From: Tabrizicola flagellatus | Lineage (GTDB): Bacteria; Pseudomonadota; Alphaproteobacteria; Rhodobacterales; Rhodobacteraceae | Assembly: GCF_008271465.1 (NCBI RefSeq) | Contig: NZ_VMDU01000002.1 | Coordinates: forward strand, 310,001 to 374,000 | DNA length: 64,000 bases | Direction of reading: 5' to 3' | Shown: one piece after another, positions 42,937 to 52,297 of the stretch | How the letters are laid out: each line of letters begins with the position of its first letter | Numbering within the stretch: the first letter of the stretch is position 1 | Position numbers and translations under genes: made by a program | Notes under the pieces: model-generated | Told to the model about the DNA's origin: nothing | The model's input: the letters and a program-made list of their open reading frames with translations, nothing else | Databases searched by the model: none

Positions 42937-44244
42937 ATGACGATTTCCTCTTCGCTCAGCGCGGGCGTGGCCGGGCTCAACGCGAACGCGACGCGGCTGG
43001 CGTCGATCTCGGACAACATCGCGAACTCGGGCACCTACGGCTACAAGCGCGCCTCGACCGATTTCACCAGCATGGTGATCACCTCGTCACGGGGCGCGGG
43101 CACCTATTCCGCGGGCGGTGTCCGGGCCTCGACGGTGCGGCTGATCGACGAACGCGGCGATCTTGTCGGAACCGGCAACCCGCTTGATCTTGCCATCGCC
43201 GGGCGGGGCATGTTGCCGGTCATCAACGAGGTGTCGCTGGGCAACGCGCTGTCGGACACTCCGCTCCTGATGACCCGCACCGGCAGCTTCCGAACCGATG
43301 CGGACGGCGTGTTGAAGACCGATTCCGGCCTGGTGCTGCTGGGCTGGCCGGCCAATGCCGATGGCACCATCCCGTCCAACCCGCGCGACACCATTTCAGG
43401 CCTGGTGCCGATCGTGATCAATACCAACCAGACGGCTGGCGATCCGACCACGACGATGAACCTCGGGGTGAACTTGCCGGCGACCTATACCGTCGCTGGC
43501 TCGACCGCGGTGCCGCCGCCCCTTTCGGTGGAATATTTCGGCAACCTCGGCACCTCCGAGGCGCTGGAAATCACCTTTGTCCCGATCGTTCCGGCCACCG
43601 GATCCTCGAACCAGTGGACGATGCAGATCCGCGACAGTGCGGGCGGCGGCAACCTGATCGGAGAGTACAACCTGACCTTCGACGATTCGCGGGGGGCAGG
43701 CGGCACGCTGGCCTCGGTGACGGTGGTGTCGGGCGGGGCCTACAACCCGGCCGACGGCACGCTTGCGTTGACCGTGGCGGGCGGGCCGATGACCGTGGGC
43801 ATCGGCCGCCTGGGCGACCCGAACGGGTTGACCCAGCTGTCGGACAACTTCGCTCCGGTCTCGATCACCAAGAACGGCTCGCCGGTCGGCAACCTGACCA
43901 CGGTCGAGGTGGACGAGAAGGGCTATGTCAATGCCACCTACGACACCGGCTTCACCCGCAGGCTCTACCAGATCCCGCTGGTCGACGTGCCGAACCCCAA
44001 CGGGCTTCTGTCGCTGTCGAACCAGACCTACCAGGTCTCGCCCGAGTCGGGGTCGTTCTTCCTGTGGGACGCGGGCTCCGGGCCGACCGGGTCGATCCAG
44101 GGCTATTCGCGCGAGGGGTCGAAAACCGATGTGGCGGCGGAACTGACCAGTCTGATCCAGACCCAGCGCGCCTATTCCTCGAACGCCAAGGTGATCCAGA
44201 CGGTGGACGAGATGCTGCAGGAAACCACCAACATCAAGCGGTGA
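42937..44244 (+). CDS. flgE: Flagellar hook protein FlgE
   Basis: A 435-residue hook subunit. The N-terminus SSLSAGVAGLNANATRLASI with SDNIANSGTYGYKR is the rod/hook/filament signature; the C-terminus ends with ELTSLIQTQRAYSSNAKVIQ-type heptad helix followed by TVDEMLQETTNIKR. These terminal helices form the coiled coil inside the hook, exported by the flagellar type III pathway. The central variable region is of normal hook length. It lies 6 bp before flgK. Confidence 0.95.
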   Translation: MTISSSLSAGVAGLNANATRLASISDNIANSGTYGYKRASTDFTSMVITSSRGAGTYSAGGVRASTVRLIDERGDLVGTGNPLDLAIAGRGMLPVINEVSLGNALSDTPLLMTRTGSFRTDADGVLKTDSGLVLLGWPANADGTIPSNPRDTISGLVPIVINTNQTAGDPTTTMNLGVNLPATYTVAGSTAVPPPLSVEYFGNLGTSEALEITFVPIVPATGSSNQWTMQIRDSAGGGNLIGEYNLTFDDSRGAGGTLASVTVVSGGAYNPADGTLALTVAGGPMTVGIGRLGDPNGLTQLSDNFAPVSITKNGSPVGNLTTVEVDEKGYVNATYDTGFTRRLYQIPLVDVPNPNGLLSLSNQTYQVSPESGSFFLWDAGSGPTGSIQGYSREGSKTDVAAELTSLIQTQRAYSSNAKVIQTVDEMLQETTNIKR

Positions 44245-44250
44245 TAGGCG

Positions 44251-45714
44251 ATGAGCGTCACCTCCGCCCTTGCCGGAGCCCTGTCGGGCCTCTCGGCCAC
44301 CTCGCGCCAGGCCGAGATCCTGTCGTCCAACGTGGCCAATGCCACCACGCCCGGCTATGCCCGCCGCCAGGTCGGCCTGTCGGCGGCGGTGCTGGCCGGG
44401 ACCGGGCAGGGCGTGCAGGTGACGGGCGTGATCCGCGATGTCGACCGGCATCTGCTGGGCGAACGGCGGCTTGCCCAGGCCGGTGGCGGCGATCGGGACA
44501 TCCGGGCTGCCTTCTTCTCGCGGCTGGAAAAGGCGGTCGGCACGCCGGACAGCGCGGGCTCGCTGGCGGCCAGGCTGGCGGCCTTCGATCAGGCCCTGAT
44601 CGAGGCCGCCGGACGCCCGGAGTCGCAGACGCGGCTTGGCGCGATCGCGACCACGGCAAGGTCTCTGGCCGACGGCCTGGCATCGGCCACGCGCGACATC
44701 CAGGCGGCCCGCGCGACCGCCGACCGCCAGATCGGCGAGGAGGTCGGCAAGCTCAACCATGCCCTCACCCAGTTGCACGAGATCAACGTCAACCTGCGGT
44801 CCTTCACCGGCGCGGGGCGCGATGTGTCGGCGCTTCTGGACGAGAGGCAGCGGCTGATCGACCAGGTTTCGGCGATCGTTCCCTTGCGCGAGGTTCCGCG
44901 CGACCTGAACCAGATCGCGCTCTTCACCGTCGGCGGAGCCCCCCTCCTGGACGGGTCGCCCGCGGTCATCGGCTTTTCGCCGACCCACACCATAACGCCC
45001 GAGATGACGCAGACCGCGGGCGGGCTGTCGGGCATCACGATCAACGGTCGGCCCTATGACACCGAAGGTTCGGCAAGTCCGATCCTCGGGGGCACGCTGG
45101 GGGCGCTGTTCGCAGTCCGGGACACTCTGGCCGTGGAGGCGCAGGGCAAGCTCGACGCCGTGGCGCGCGACCTTGTCGAGCGCTTTGCCGCCGCCGGGCT
45201 GGATCCGACACGCGCCCCGGGCGATCCCGGCCTCTTCACCGACGCCGGCCTGGCCTTCAACCCCTTGAACGAGGTCGGCCTGGCCGGCCGGTTGCGGCTG
45301 AACGGGCAGGCCGATCCCGCGCAGGGCGGCGCGCTTTACCGGTTGCGCGACGGTCTGGGCGCTGTTGCCGAAGGGCCGCCCGGCAACGGAACGCTGCTTG
45401 CCGCGCTGCATGCTGCCCTCACCGATGCGCAGCCGCTGTCATCTTCGGGTTTCACGGCGGGGTCGCGCAGCTTTGCTGCTCTGGCCGGAGACCTTATGTC
45501 CGACATCTCTGCCGGCCGGCTTTCGGCGCAGTCGGAGCAGAGTTTCGCGGCGGCCAAGCTGACCGCCCTGACCGATCTCGAAGCCCAGAACGGCATCGAT
45601 ACCGACCGCGAGATGCAGGAGCTTCTGGTGATCGAGAAGAATTATGCCGCGAACGCCAAGGTCATCCAGGCGGTGGCCGAGATGATCGACACCCTGATCA
45701 GGCTGGGGGCGTGA
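44251..45714 (+). CDS. flgK: Flagellar hook-associated protein FlgK
   Basis: A 487-residue hook-filament junction protein. The N-terminal ALSGLSATSRQAEILSSNVAN and GYARRQVGLS motif and the C-terminal IEKNYAANAKVIQAVAEMIDTLIRLGA are typical of HAP1. Long Ala-rich coiled coils span residues 120-190. It lies between flgE and flgL, as expected. The stop overlaps the flgL start (TGATG). Confidence 0.94.
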   Translation: MSVTSALAGALSGLSATSRQAEILSSNVANATTPGYARRQVGLSAAVLAGTGQGVQVTGVIRDVDRHLLGERRLAQAGGGDRDIRAAFFSRLEKAVGTPDSAGSLAARLAAFDQALIEAAGRPESQTRLGAIATTARSLADGLASATRDIQAARATADRQIGEEVGKLNHALTQLHEINVNLRSFTGAGRDVSALLDERQRLIDQVSAIVPLREVPRDLNQIALFTVGGAPLLDGSPAVIGFSPTHTITPEMTQTAGGLSGITINGRPYDTEGSASPILGGTLGALFAVRDTLAVEAQGKLDAVARDLVERFAAAGLDPTRAPGDPGLFTDAGLAFNPLNEVGLAGRLRLNGQADPAQGGALYRLRDGLGAVAEGPPGNGTLLAALHAALTDAQPLSSSGFTAGSRSFAALAGDLMSDISAGRLSAQSEQSFAAAKLTALTDLEAQNGIDTDREMQELLVIEKNYAANAKVIQAVAEMIDTLIRLGA

Positions 45715-46712
45715 TGCGGGTCTCGGTTGGCGACGCAAGCCTGACGAACATCCTGGCCCGCCAGGGGGCGGAGCTGCGCGCCCAGGTCCAGCGCGCCGCG
45801 CAGGAGGTGGCGACCGGGCGGCATGCCGACATAGGCCAGGCCCTGCGCGGGGATTTCTCGCCGCTCCTCGCCGTCGATGCGAGCCTGGCGCGGCTTGCGG
45901 CCTTCAAGTCCACGGCGGCCGATGCGGCCTTTCAGGTGGCGGCGCAACAGGCGTCGATCCAGGGCCTGTCGCAACTGGCCAGCGGAATCTCAAGCGCGCT
46001 GATGGGCGCGCGCGATGTGGCGACCCCGGCACAGATCGACACGCTTGCAGCCGATGCGCGCGGACGCCTCGCCTCGGCGGTCGGGTTGTTGAACGCCCAG
46101 GCATCGGGGCGCGCGGTATTTTCCGGCCAGGCAACCGGAACCCCGCCGCTGGGTCCGGTCGAGGACCTGCTGGCCGAGCTCGAGACGGCGGCCGCCGGTG
46201 CGACGACCGCGGGACAGGTCGCAGCTGCGGTCACGACCTGGTTCGCGAATCCGCTGGGTTTCGGCGCCTTCTACCAGGGCGGCCCGGCACTGACGCCCGT
46301 GCCTGTGGCGCCCGACGAGACGGCCGAGGTCTCGACCACCGCCATGGATCCGGCGATCCGGGATACCCTCTCCGGCCTTGCGATGGCGGCCCTTCTCGAC
46401 CGGGGTGTGCTGGCCGGAGACCCAGGCGAACGTGCCCGGCTGGCCGCGACCGCCGGCCAGGAGCTGCTGCGCGGCGAGGACGCGCGGATCACGCTTCAGG
46501 CCCGGATCGGCGCGGTCGAGGCGCAGATCGAAAGCGCCCGCACCCGCAACGGGGCCGAGGAGACCGCGCTTGGCATCCTGCGATCCGAGACCGGCTCGGT
46601 CGATCCCTACGAGGCGGCGACCCGGCTGGAGACGATCCGGACGCAGCTGGAGTCGCTCTACCTTGTCACCGCCCGCGTCTCGCGCCTCAGCCTTACGGAG
46701 TATCTGAGATGA
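45714..46712 (+). CDS. flgL: Flagellar hook-associated protein FlgL
   Basis: A 332-residue second junction protein (HAP3), homologous to flagellin. It starts MRVSVGDASLTNILARQGAEL and has flagellin-like coiled coils at both ends, with LETIRTQLESLYLVTARVSR at the C-terminus (in part). The ATG at 45714 overlaps the flgK stop; a GTG three bases earlier is also in frame. Together with FlgK it joins hook and filament. The stop overlaps the flgI ATG. Confidence 0.9.
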   Translation: MRVSVGDASLTNILARQGAELRAQVQRAAQEVATGRHADIGQALRGDFSPLLAVDASLARLAAFKSTAADAAFQVAAQQASIQGLSQLASGISSALMGARDVATPAQIDTLAADARGRLASAVGLLNAQASGRAVFSGQATGTPPLGPVEDLLAELETAAAGATTAGQVAAAVTTWFANPLGFGAFYQGGPALTPVPVAPDETAEVSTTAMDPAIRDTLSGLAMAALLDRGVLAGDPGERARLAATAGQELLRGEDARITLQARIGAVEAQIESARTRNGAEETALGILRSETGSVDPYEAATRLETIRTQLESLYLVTARVSRLSLTEYLR

Positions 46713-47800
46713 TACGCTTCTTCCTGGCCATATGCCTTCTGGCGACCTCGGCCCTGGCCGAACCGATACGGATCAAGGACCTGGTCGAGTTCGACGGCGT
46801 GCGCGGCAACGACCTGGTGGGCTATGGCCTGGTGGTCGGCCTGAACGGCACCGGCGACGGGCTTCGAAACGCGCCCTTCACCGAGGAGATCATGGCCAAC
46901 CTGCTGGAACGGCTGGGCGCCAATGTCACGGGAGAGGAGTTCCGGCCGAAGAACGTGGCCGCGGTCTTCGTGACCGCGCAACTGCCTCCCTTTGCCCGGT
47001 CGGGATCGCGGATCGACGTGACGGTCTCGGCCATCGGCGACGCGAAGAGCCTCTTGGGCGGGACGCTGGTGATGACGCCGCTGAACGGGGCGGACGGGCA
47101 GATCTACGCGGTAGCGCAAGGCACGATCATCGCGGGCGGCGTGTCGGCGACGGGCCAGGCGGCCAGCGTGACCCAGGGGGTGCCCACCGCAGGGGTGATC
47201 CCATCCGGCGCGCGGGTGGAGCGGGAGGTGGACTTCGACTTCACCGGCCTGTCGGTGCTGCGGCTGGCGTTGAAGGCGGCCGATTTCACCACGGCGGAAC
47301 GGATCGAACGTGCGGTCAATGCCGAGTTCGGTCGTCGCGTCGCGCAGATGCAGGATTCGGGCACGGTGGCGGTGGATATCGGCGCGACCGGCATGGAGTC
47401 GCCCGCGCATGTGTTGGCGCGGATCGAACGGATCCCGGTCGAGCCCGAGACGCGGGCGCGCGTGGTGGTGGACCAGCGGTCCGGGACGATCGTGATGGGG
47501 GCGGACGTGCGGATCAGTCGCGTCGCGGTGGCGCAGGGCAACCTGACGCTGCGCGTCGAGGAAAGCCCGCTGGTCGTCCAGCCCAATCCCTTTGCCGAGG
47601 GCGAAACGGTCGTGGTGCCGCGGTCCAATGCCTCGATCGGCAAGACCGGGACCGGGCTTGCCGAGATCAGTGGCGGAACCGATCTGGCCGAGGTCGTGGC
47701 CGGGCTGAACGCGCTGGGCGTGGCGCCGCACGACATGATCGACATCCTGAAGAGCATCAATGCCGCCGGCGCGCTGCATGCCGAGTTCGTGGTGAACTGA
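46709..47800 (+). CDS. flgI: Flagellar P-ring protein FlgI
   Basis: A 363-residue periplasmic protein. Residues 1-17 form a signal peptide ending SALA. The mature part begins EPIRIKDLVEFDGVRGNDL and continues with GYGLVVGLNGTGDG, the FlgI signature. It assembles the P-ring around the rod in the peptidoglycan layer. It is the last gene of the flagellar run; two GC-rich hairpins without T-tracts follow (near 47815-47843). The 211 bp before rnd hold no credible gene. Confidence 0.95.
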   Translation: MIRFFLAICLLATSALAEPIRIKDLVEFDGVRGNDLVGYGLVVGLNGTGDGLRNAPFTEEIMANLLERLGANVTGEEFRPKNVAAVFVTAQLPPFARSGSRIDVTVSAIGDAKSLLGGTLVMTPLNGADGQIYAVAQGTIIAGGVSATGQAASVTQGVPTAGVIPSGARVEREVDFDFTGLSVLRLALKAADFTTAERIERAVNAEFGRRVAQMQDSGTVAVDIGATGMESPAHVLARIERIPVEPETRARVVVDQRSGTIVMGADVRISRVAVAQGNLTLRVEESPLVVQPNPFAEGETVVVPRSNASIGKTGTGLAEISGGTDLAEVVAGLNALGVAPHDMIDILKSINAAGALHAEFVVN

Positions 47801-48011
47801 TCCGTTTGAACCGAGCGGCGGGACCGCTGATCCCGCGGGGATCTCCGGTCAGCGCCGGCATTGACCCTGGATGTCAGCGAGGAGTGCCTGAAAGGCATCG
47901 ACGAGCCTCCCGGCGCCGGGCCGCGCGTCGGGACGGCCGGAGTTGACCCTGCGGGGGAGCGGGCGTAAGCGGGATGGCAACCCCGGAGCAAAGCCAGACA
48001 CGAGCATTCCC

Positions 48012-48626
48012 TTGGCCATTCACCTGCACCAGAACGACCTTCCCGACGGGCTGGCCCTTGGCCCGGTCGTCGCCATCGACACCGAGACCATGGGCCTTGA
48101 CCCGCGCCGCGACCGGCTTTGCGTGGTGCAACTGTCGGACGGCAACGGCGATGCGCATCTGGTGCAGATCGCCCGGGGCCAGACCCGGGCGCCGAACCTG
48201 GAACGGCTTCTGACCGATCCGGCGGTGCTGAAGCTCTTCCACTACGGCCGGTTCGACATCGCGGTGATGAAGCGCGCCTTCGGGGTGACCACGGCGCCGG
48301 TCTGGTGCACCAAGATCGCCTCGAAGCTGGTGCGCACCTTCACCGACCGGCACGGGCTGAAATACCTGCTGGCCGATCTGGTCGGCGTCGATGTCTCGAA
48401 GCAGCAGCAGACCAGCGACTGGGGCGCCGAGGTGCTGACCGAGGCGCAGAAGGACTATGCCGCCTCGGACGTGCTCTACCTGCACCAGTTGAAGGCCGAG
48501 CTCGAGGTGCGACTGATCCGTGAGGGCCGGCTGGAGCTGGCCGAGCGGCTGTTCGCCTTCCTGCCGACCCGGGCCGAGCTGGACCTTCTGGGCTGGGAAG
48601 ACGCCAATGACATCTTCCTCCACTGA
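48012..48626 (+). CDS. rnd: Ribonuclease D-like 3'-5' exonuclease
   Basis: A 204-residue DEDD exonuclease without the HRDC domains of E. coli RNase D. The motifs are AIDTETMGLDP (Exo I), FHYGRFDIAVM (Exo II) and YAASDVLYLHQL (Exo III, DEDDy type). The TTG start gives the usual N-terminus, read as MAIHLHQNDLPDG; a longer reading frame from 47943 has no family match. The single-domain form is common in alphaproteobacteria. Its end overlaps kdsD by 20 bp. Confidence 0.88.
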   Translation: MAIHLHQNDLPDGLALGPVVAIDTETMGLDPRRDRLCVVQLSDGNGDAHLVQIARGQTRAPNLERLLTDPAVLKLFHYGRFDIAVMKRAFGVTTAPVWCTKIASKLVRTFTDRHGLKYLLADLVGVDVSKQQQTSDWGAEVLTEAQKDYAASDVLYLHQLKAELEVRLIREGRLELAERLFAFLPTRAELDLLGWEDANDIFLH

Positions 48627-49569
48627 CCCCCTTGCCACCGGCCGCCGGGTCGTCCGCCGCGAGGCGGAGGCGCTGGAGCGGTTGGCCGGGTCGCTGGACG
48701 ACAGTTTCGGCCGCGCCGTCGCGCTCTTGATGCAGGCCGAGGGGCGGGTCATCGTCTCGGGCATGGGCAAGTCGGGCCATGTCGCGCGCAAGATCGCGGC
48801 CACCTTCGCCTCGACCGGCACGCCGGCGCATTTCGTCCATCCGGCCGAGGCAAGCCACGGCGATCTGGGCATGGTGGCGCAGGGTGACGTGCTGCTGGTC
48901 CTGTCGAATTCGGGCGAGACGCCGGAACTGGCCGATCTCCTCGCCCATGCCAAGCGCTTTTCCATCCCGATGATCGCGATCTCGTCGCGTCCGGGATCGA
49001 CGGTGATGCGGCAGGCCACGGTGGGCCTGCTTCTGCCCGAGGTGCCCGAGGCCTGCGAGAAGGGCATCGTGCCCACCACCTCGACCACGATGACGCTGGC
49101 GCTGGGCGACGCGCTGGCCATCGCGCTGATGGAGCATCGCGCCTTCACGCCCGAACATTTCCGCATGTTCCACCCCGGCGGCAAGCTGGGCGCGCGGCTG
49201 TTGAAGGTGCGCGACCTGATGCACGCCGACCCGCCGCTGGTGCCCGAGACCCTGGCGATGGGCGAGGTTCTGGTCGAGATCACGCGCCGCGGCTTCGGGG
49301 TCGTGGGGGTCACGGATGCGGCGGGCGATCTGGCCGGCATCATCACCGACGGCGACCTGCGCCGGCACCTGGAGGGGCTGATGCTGCACCGCGCGGGCGA
49401 GGTGATGACCCGTGATCCGCGGACCATCGGCCCGGATGCCCTGGCCGGCGAGGCGCTGGCCCTGATGAACGACCGCAAGATCACCTGCCTTCTGGTGACC
49501 GAACCCGGCAGCCGCCGGGCAATCGGCATCCTGCATGTGCATGACTGCCTGCGCGCCGGGGTCGCCTGA
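48607..49569 (+). CDS. kdsD: Arabinose-5-phosphate isomerase (KdsD/KpsF type)
   Basis: A 320-residue enzyme converting ribulose-5-phosphate to arabinose-5-phosphate, the first committed step to Kdo for LPS and some capsules. The N-terminal SIS domain contains VIVSGMGKSGHVARKIAATF and HGDLGMV, with PTTSTTMTLALGDALA. The C-terminal half is a CBS pair (VRDLMHADPPLVPET, GEVMTRDPRTI). The ATG at 48607 overlaps rnd by 20 bp. It stands directly before lptC, consistent with LPS biogenesis. Confidence 0.93.
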   Translation: MTSSSTDPLATGRRVVRREAEALERLAGSLDDSFGRAVALLMQAEGRVIVSGMGKSGHVARKIAATFASTGTPAHFVHPAEASHGDLGMVAQGDVLLVLSNSGETPELADLLAHAKRFSIPMIAISSRPGSTVMRQATVGLLLPEVPEACEKGIVPTTSTTMTLALGDALAIALMEHRAFTPEHFRMFHPGGKLGARLLKVRDLMHADPPLVPETLAMGEVLVEITRRGFGVVGVTDAAGDLAGIITDGDLRRHLEGLMLHRAGEVMTRDPRTIGPDALAGEALALMNDRKITCLLVTEPGSRRAIGILHVHDCLRAGVA

Positions 49570-49571
49570 CG

Positions 49572-50174
49572 GTGGCGCGGGCTGACACGCATACCCGGGT
49601 GGTGAGCTGGCTCAAGGTCGTGCTGCCGCTGGCGGCGCTGGCGATCCTGTCCACTCTGTTCCTTGTCGCGCGGCGGATCGATCCCGAGGACGCGCTGCCC
49701 TATGCCGAGGTGGATGTCCGCGACCTGGCCCGTGAGCCTCGGATGACGGCGCCGACCTATGCGGGCACTACTTCGGACGGGGCTGCCCTGACCCTGCATG
49801 CGGACGAGGCCCGACCTGCCGCCGAAGCGACCGAAGCGGCGGCGATAGAACTTCGGCTTGAGCTGGCCACGCCCGACGGTGCGCGGACCGAGCTTGCAGC
49901 AGCCAAGGCGCAGATGGACAGGGGCGCGCAACAGGTTGTCCTGTCGGGCGGCGTGACCGTCGCTACATCGTCCGGCTACCGGCTGGAGACAGAGGAGATC
50001 CTGGCCCGGCTGGACCGGACCGGGCTGGAAAGCCGTACCCCGGTGACAGCGACCGGCCCGGCGGGCGAGATCCGTGCCGACCGCATGGTGCTGCGTCAGG
50101 ACATCCAGACCCCGGGTGCCTATGTTCTGGTTTTCAACGGGGGTGTCCGGCTGGTATACCGGCCGGGCGGCTAG
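49572..50174 (+). CDS. lptC: LPS export protein LptC
   Basis: A 200-residue protein with a GTG start 2 bp after the kdsD stop. An N-terminal membrane helix (WLKVVLPLAALAILSTLFLV) is followed by a periplasmic beta-jellyroll with repeated strands (GYRLETEEILARLD and YVLVFNGGVRLVY). LptC joins LptA to the inner-membrane LptBFG complex in the LPS bridge. Sequence conservation of LptC is low; the identification leans on its place before lptA and lptB. Confidence 0.85.
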   Translation: MARADTHTRVVSWLKVVLPLAALAILSTLFLVARRIDPEDALPYAEVDVRDLAREPRMTAPTYAGTTSDGAALTLHADEARPAAEATEAAAIELRLELATPDGARTELAAAKAQMDRGAQQVVLSGGVTVATSSGYRLETEEILARLDRTGLESRTPVTATGPAGEIRADRMVLRQDIQTPGAYVLVFNGGVRLVYRPGG

Positions 50175-50195
50175 AGGCGCTGCAGAGGTTTTCGC

Positions 50196-50687
50196 ATGGC
50201 ATTTCCGTTTCGCACGTTCCTTCTGGCGCTGGGCCTGTCCCTTGCCGCCTCGGTGGCGGCAGCCCAGCAGAAGATCGCCTTCGGTGACCTGAACCAGGAC
50301 ACGACCCTGCCGGTCGAGGTGCAGGCCGACCAGCTGACGGTGAACAACGCCGACGGAAGCGCCGTGTTCAGCGGCAACGTGGTCGTCACCCAGGGCGAGA
50401 TGAAGCTGGCCGCGGCCGAGGTGCGGGTGACCTACGGCGCCGACCGCAAGAGCATTGAAAGCCTTGTCGCCTCGGGCGGGGTGACGGTGACCAATCTCGG
50501 CGATGCGGCCGAGGCGCGCGAGGCGACCTACACCATAGACAGCGGGGTCATCGTGCTGACCGGCGATGTGCTGCTGACGCAAGGCCCCTCGGCGATGGCG
50601 GGGCAGAAGCTGACGATCAACCTGAAGGACGGGACGGGTGTGATGGAAGGTCGTGTCACCACCACCTTCCGGCCGGGGGACAACTGA
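50196..50687 (+). CDS. lptA: LPS transport periplasmic protein LptA
   Basis: A 163-residue exported protein. Signal peptide: residues 1-23 (ending AASVAAA). The OstA-like domain follows with VEVQADQLTVNNADGSAVF and ATYTIDSGVIVLTGDVLLTQG, the repeating strand pattern of LptA. It forms the periplasmic part of the LPS bridge. The last bases overlap the lptB start (TGATG). Confidence 0.92.
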   Translation: MAFPFRTFLLALGLSLAASVAAAQQKIAFGDLNQDTTLPVEVQADQLTVNNADGSAVFSGNVVVTQGEMKLAAAEVRVTYGADRKSIESLVASGGVTVTNLGDAAEAREATYTIDSGVIVLTGDVLLTQGPSAMAGQKLTINLKDGTGVMEGRVTTTFRPGDN

Positions 50688-51460
50688 TGGCGGGGACCCC
50701 GGGCCAGAGGCCGGATCTGACGGTGACCGACGGCCAGGCCGGTTTGCAGATCCGCAGCTTGCGGAAAAGCTACAGGAAACGGCCGGTGATCCGCGATGTC
50801 AGCATGGACCTGCGCCGCGGCGAGGTGGTGGCGCTTCTTGGCCCGAATGGCTCGGGCAAGACGACCTGTTTCTATGCCATTGCCGGGCTGGTGATGCCCG
50901 AGGGCGGACAGGTGCTGATCGACGGCAAGGATGTGACGGCCCTGCCGATGTATCGCCGCGCCCGGCTGGGGATCGGCTATCTGCCGCAGGAAGTCTCGAT
51001 CTTCCGCGGGCTTTCGGCCGAGGACAACATCCTGGCCGTGCTGGAGATCGTCCAGCCCGACCGCCACAAGCGGCGCGAGCGGCTGGAAGAGCTGTTGTCC
51101 GAGTTCTCGATCACCCATCTGCGGCGCACGCCGGCGCTGGCGCTCTCGGGCGGCGAACGTCGGCGGGTGGAAATCGCCCGCTGCCTGGCGGCGGATCCGA
51201 AATACCTGCTTCTGGACGAGCCCTTTGCCGGGGTCGATCCGATCGCGGTGGGGGAGATCCGCCACCTGGTCCACGACCTGAAGGCGCGCGGGATCGGGGT
51301 GCTGATCACCGACCACAACGTCCGCGAGACGCTGGAAATCGTGGACCGGGCCTACATCCTGCATGATGGAAAGGTGCTGATGTCGGGCACCACGGACGAG
51401 GTCGTGCGCGACGAGACCGTGCGCCGGGTCTATCTGGGCGAGAACTTCCGCATCGTCTAG
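50687..51460 (+). CDS. lptB: LPS export ABC ATPase LptB
   Basis: A 257-residue ATPase. Walker A is GPNGSGKTT, the ABC signature is LSGGERRRVEIARCL and Walker B is LLLDEPFAGVDP. LptB drives LPS extraction with LptF and LptG. It follows lptC and lptA directly. In many alphaproteobacteria rpoN comes next, but here the next gene is hpf, 228 bp downstream. Confidence 0.95.
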   Translation: MAGTPGQRPDLTVTDGQAGLQIRSLRKSYRKRPVIRDVSMDLRRGEVVALLGPNGSGKTTCFYAIAGLVMPEGGQVLIDGKDVTALPMYRRARLGIGYLPQEVSIFRGLSAEDNILAVLEIVQPDRHKRRERLEELLSEFSITHLRRTPALALSGGERRRVEIARCLAADPKYLLLDEPFAGVDPIAVGEIRHLVHDLKARGIGVLITDHNVRETLEIVDRAYILHDGKVLMSGTTDEVVRDETVRRVYLGENFRIV

Positions 51461-51628
51461 GCGACCCTGCGGAATGTGACCATCGATTCGGTTGACAAGC
51501 CGGGTTCGGCTGGCGCCAAATACCTGTAATGAGCGCGTTACATGCCCATGTCTCCGGCCTGCATCCAGCGGTGTCTCCGCCCGGCGAAACTGGCGTGACG
51601 CGACGTTTCTTCGGTTCATTGTCGGACG

Positions 51629-51667
51629 GACGGACCGGAAGGGGCTGACGCTCCGTTCCGGTCTGTC
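51629..51667 (+). promoter_or_regulatory. Hairpin in the hpf leader
   Basis: GACGGACCGGAA and TTCCGGTCTGTC form a 12-bp stem with one G-U pair and a 15-nt loop, ending 21 bp before the hpf start codon. No T-tract follows, so an attenuating or RNA-stabilising role fits better than termination. A TTGACA hexamer is seen upstream at 51492-51497 without a clear -10. Confidence 0.45.
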
Positions 51668-51688
51668 AGCATGCGAAAAGGAGAGATC

Positions 51689-52264
51689 ATGCGCTATCAG
51701 ATCAGTGGGAAACAGATCGACGTCGGTGAGGCTCTTCAGACCCATGTCAAGGCTGAATTGGGTGAAGTCGTTGAAAAATATGCCCAACGCCCGACCGAGT
51801 GCGTGGTGGTCTTCTCGCGCATGGCGCATGAGTTCGTCTGCGAGGCGACGATTCATCTGTCCACCGGCCTGACGGCGCAGGCCCGGGGACATGCGTCGGA
51901 AATCTACGCGGCCTTCGAGTCCTGCCGCGAAAAGATGGACAAGCAGCTGCGTCGCTACAAGCGGCGGATCCGCAACCACCACTCGAACCGCTCGGCCCCC
52001 GTTGAATTCGCCGGGGCGGCCTCGTATATCCTCGCCGCAAACGAGGACGCCGAAGACGCCGAGCCCGAAAGCCTTCAGCCCGTGGTGATCGCCGAGATGG
52101 AGACGAAGATTCCTTCGATCACCGTCGGCGAGGCCGTGATGCAGATGGAGCTGGCCGGGCAGAAGATGCTGGTGTTCCGCAACGAGGGCCATGGGGGCGT
52201 GAATGTCGTGTACCGTCGGGACGATGGCAACATCGGCTGGATCGATCCCCGCAACAGCAAATGA
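51689..52264 (+). CDS. hpf: Ribosome hibernation promoting factor (long form)
   Basis: A 191-residue long-form HPF. The N-terminal domain (residues 1-105) has MRYQISGKQIDVGEALQTHV and a basic stretch KQLRRYKRRIRNHH, fitting the decoding centre. The C-terminal domain (residues about 130-191) has KIPSITVGEAVMQMELAGQK and GGVNVVYRRDDGNIGWIDP, which dimerises to give 100S ribosomes. The ATG at 51689 has AAGGAG 7 bp before. It is followed by ptsN. Confidence 0.94.
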   Translation: MRYQISGKQIDVGEALQTHVKAELGEVVEKYAQRPTECVVVFSRMAHEFVCEATIHLSTGLTAQARGHASEIYAAFESCREKMDKQLRRYKRRIRNHHSNRSAPVEFAGAASYILAANEDAEDAEPESLQPVVIAEMETKIPSITVGEAVMQMELAGQKMLVFRNEGHGGVNVVYRRDDGNIGWIDPRNSK

Positions 52265-52297
52265 AGCGTCCCCGTGACGCAGGAACAACGCCGATCC

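Noticed and set aside
47856-47970. Small open frame of about 35 codons after flgI
   Set aside because: No ribosome binding site and no family resemblance. Considered as a flagellar chaperone but not supported.
47874-50582. 902-aa open frame on the minus strand
   Set aside because: Antisense to rnd, kdsD, lptC and lptA, all with clear family motifs. Composition is Arg/Gly/His-rich, as for shadow frames.
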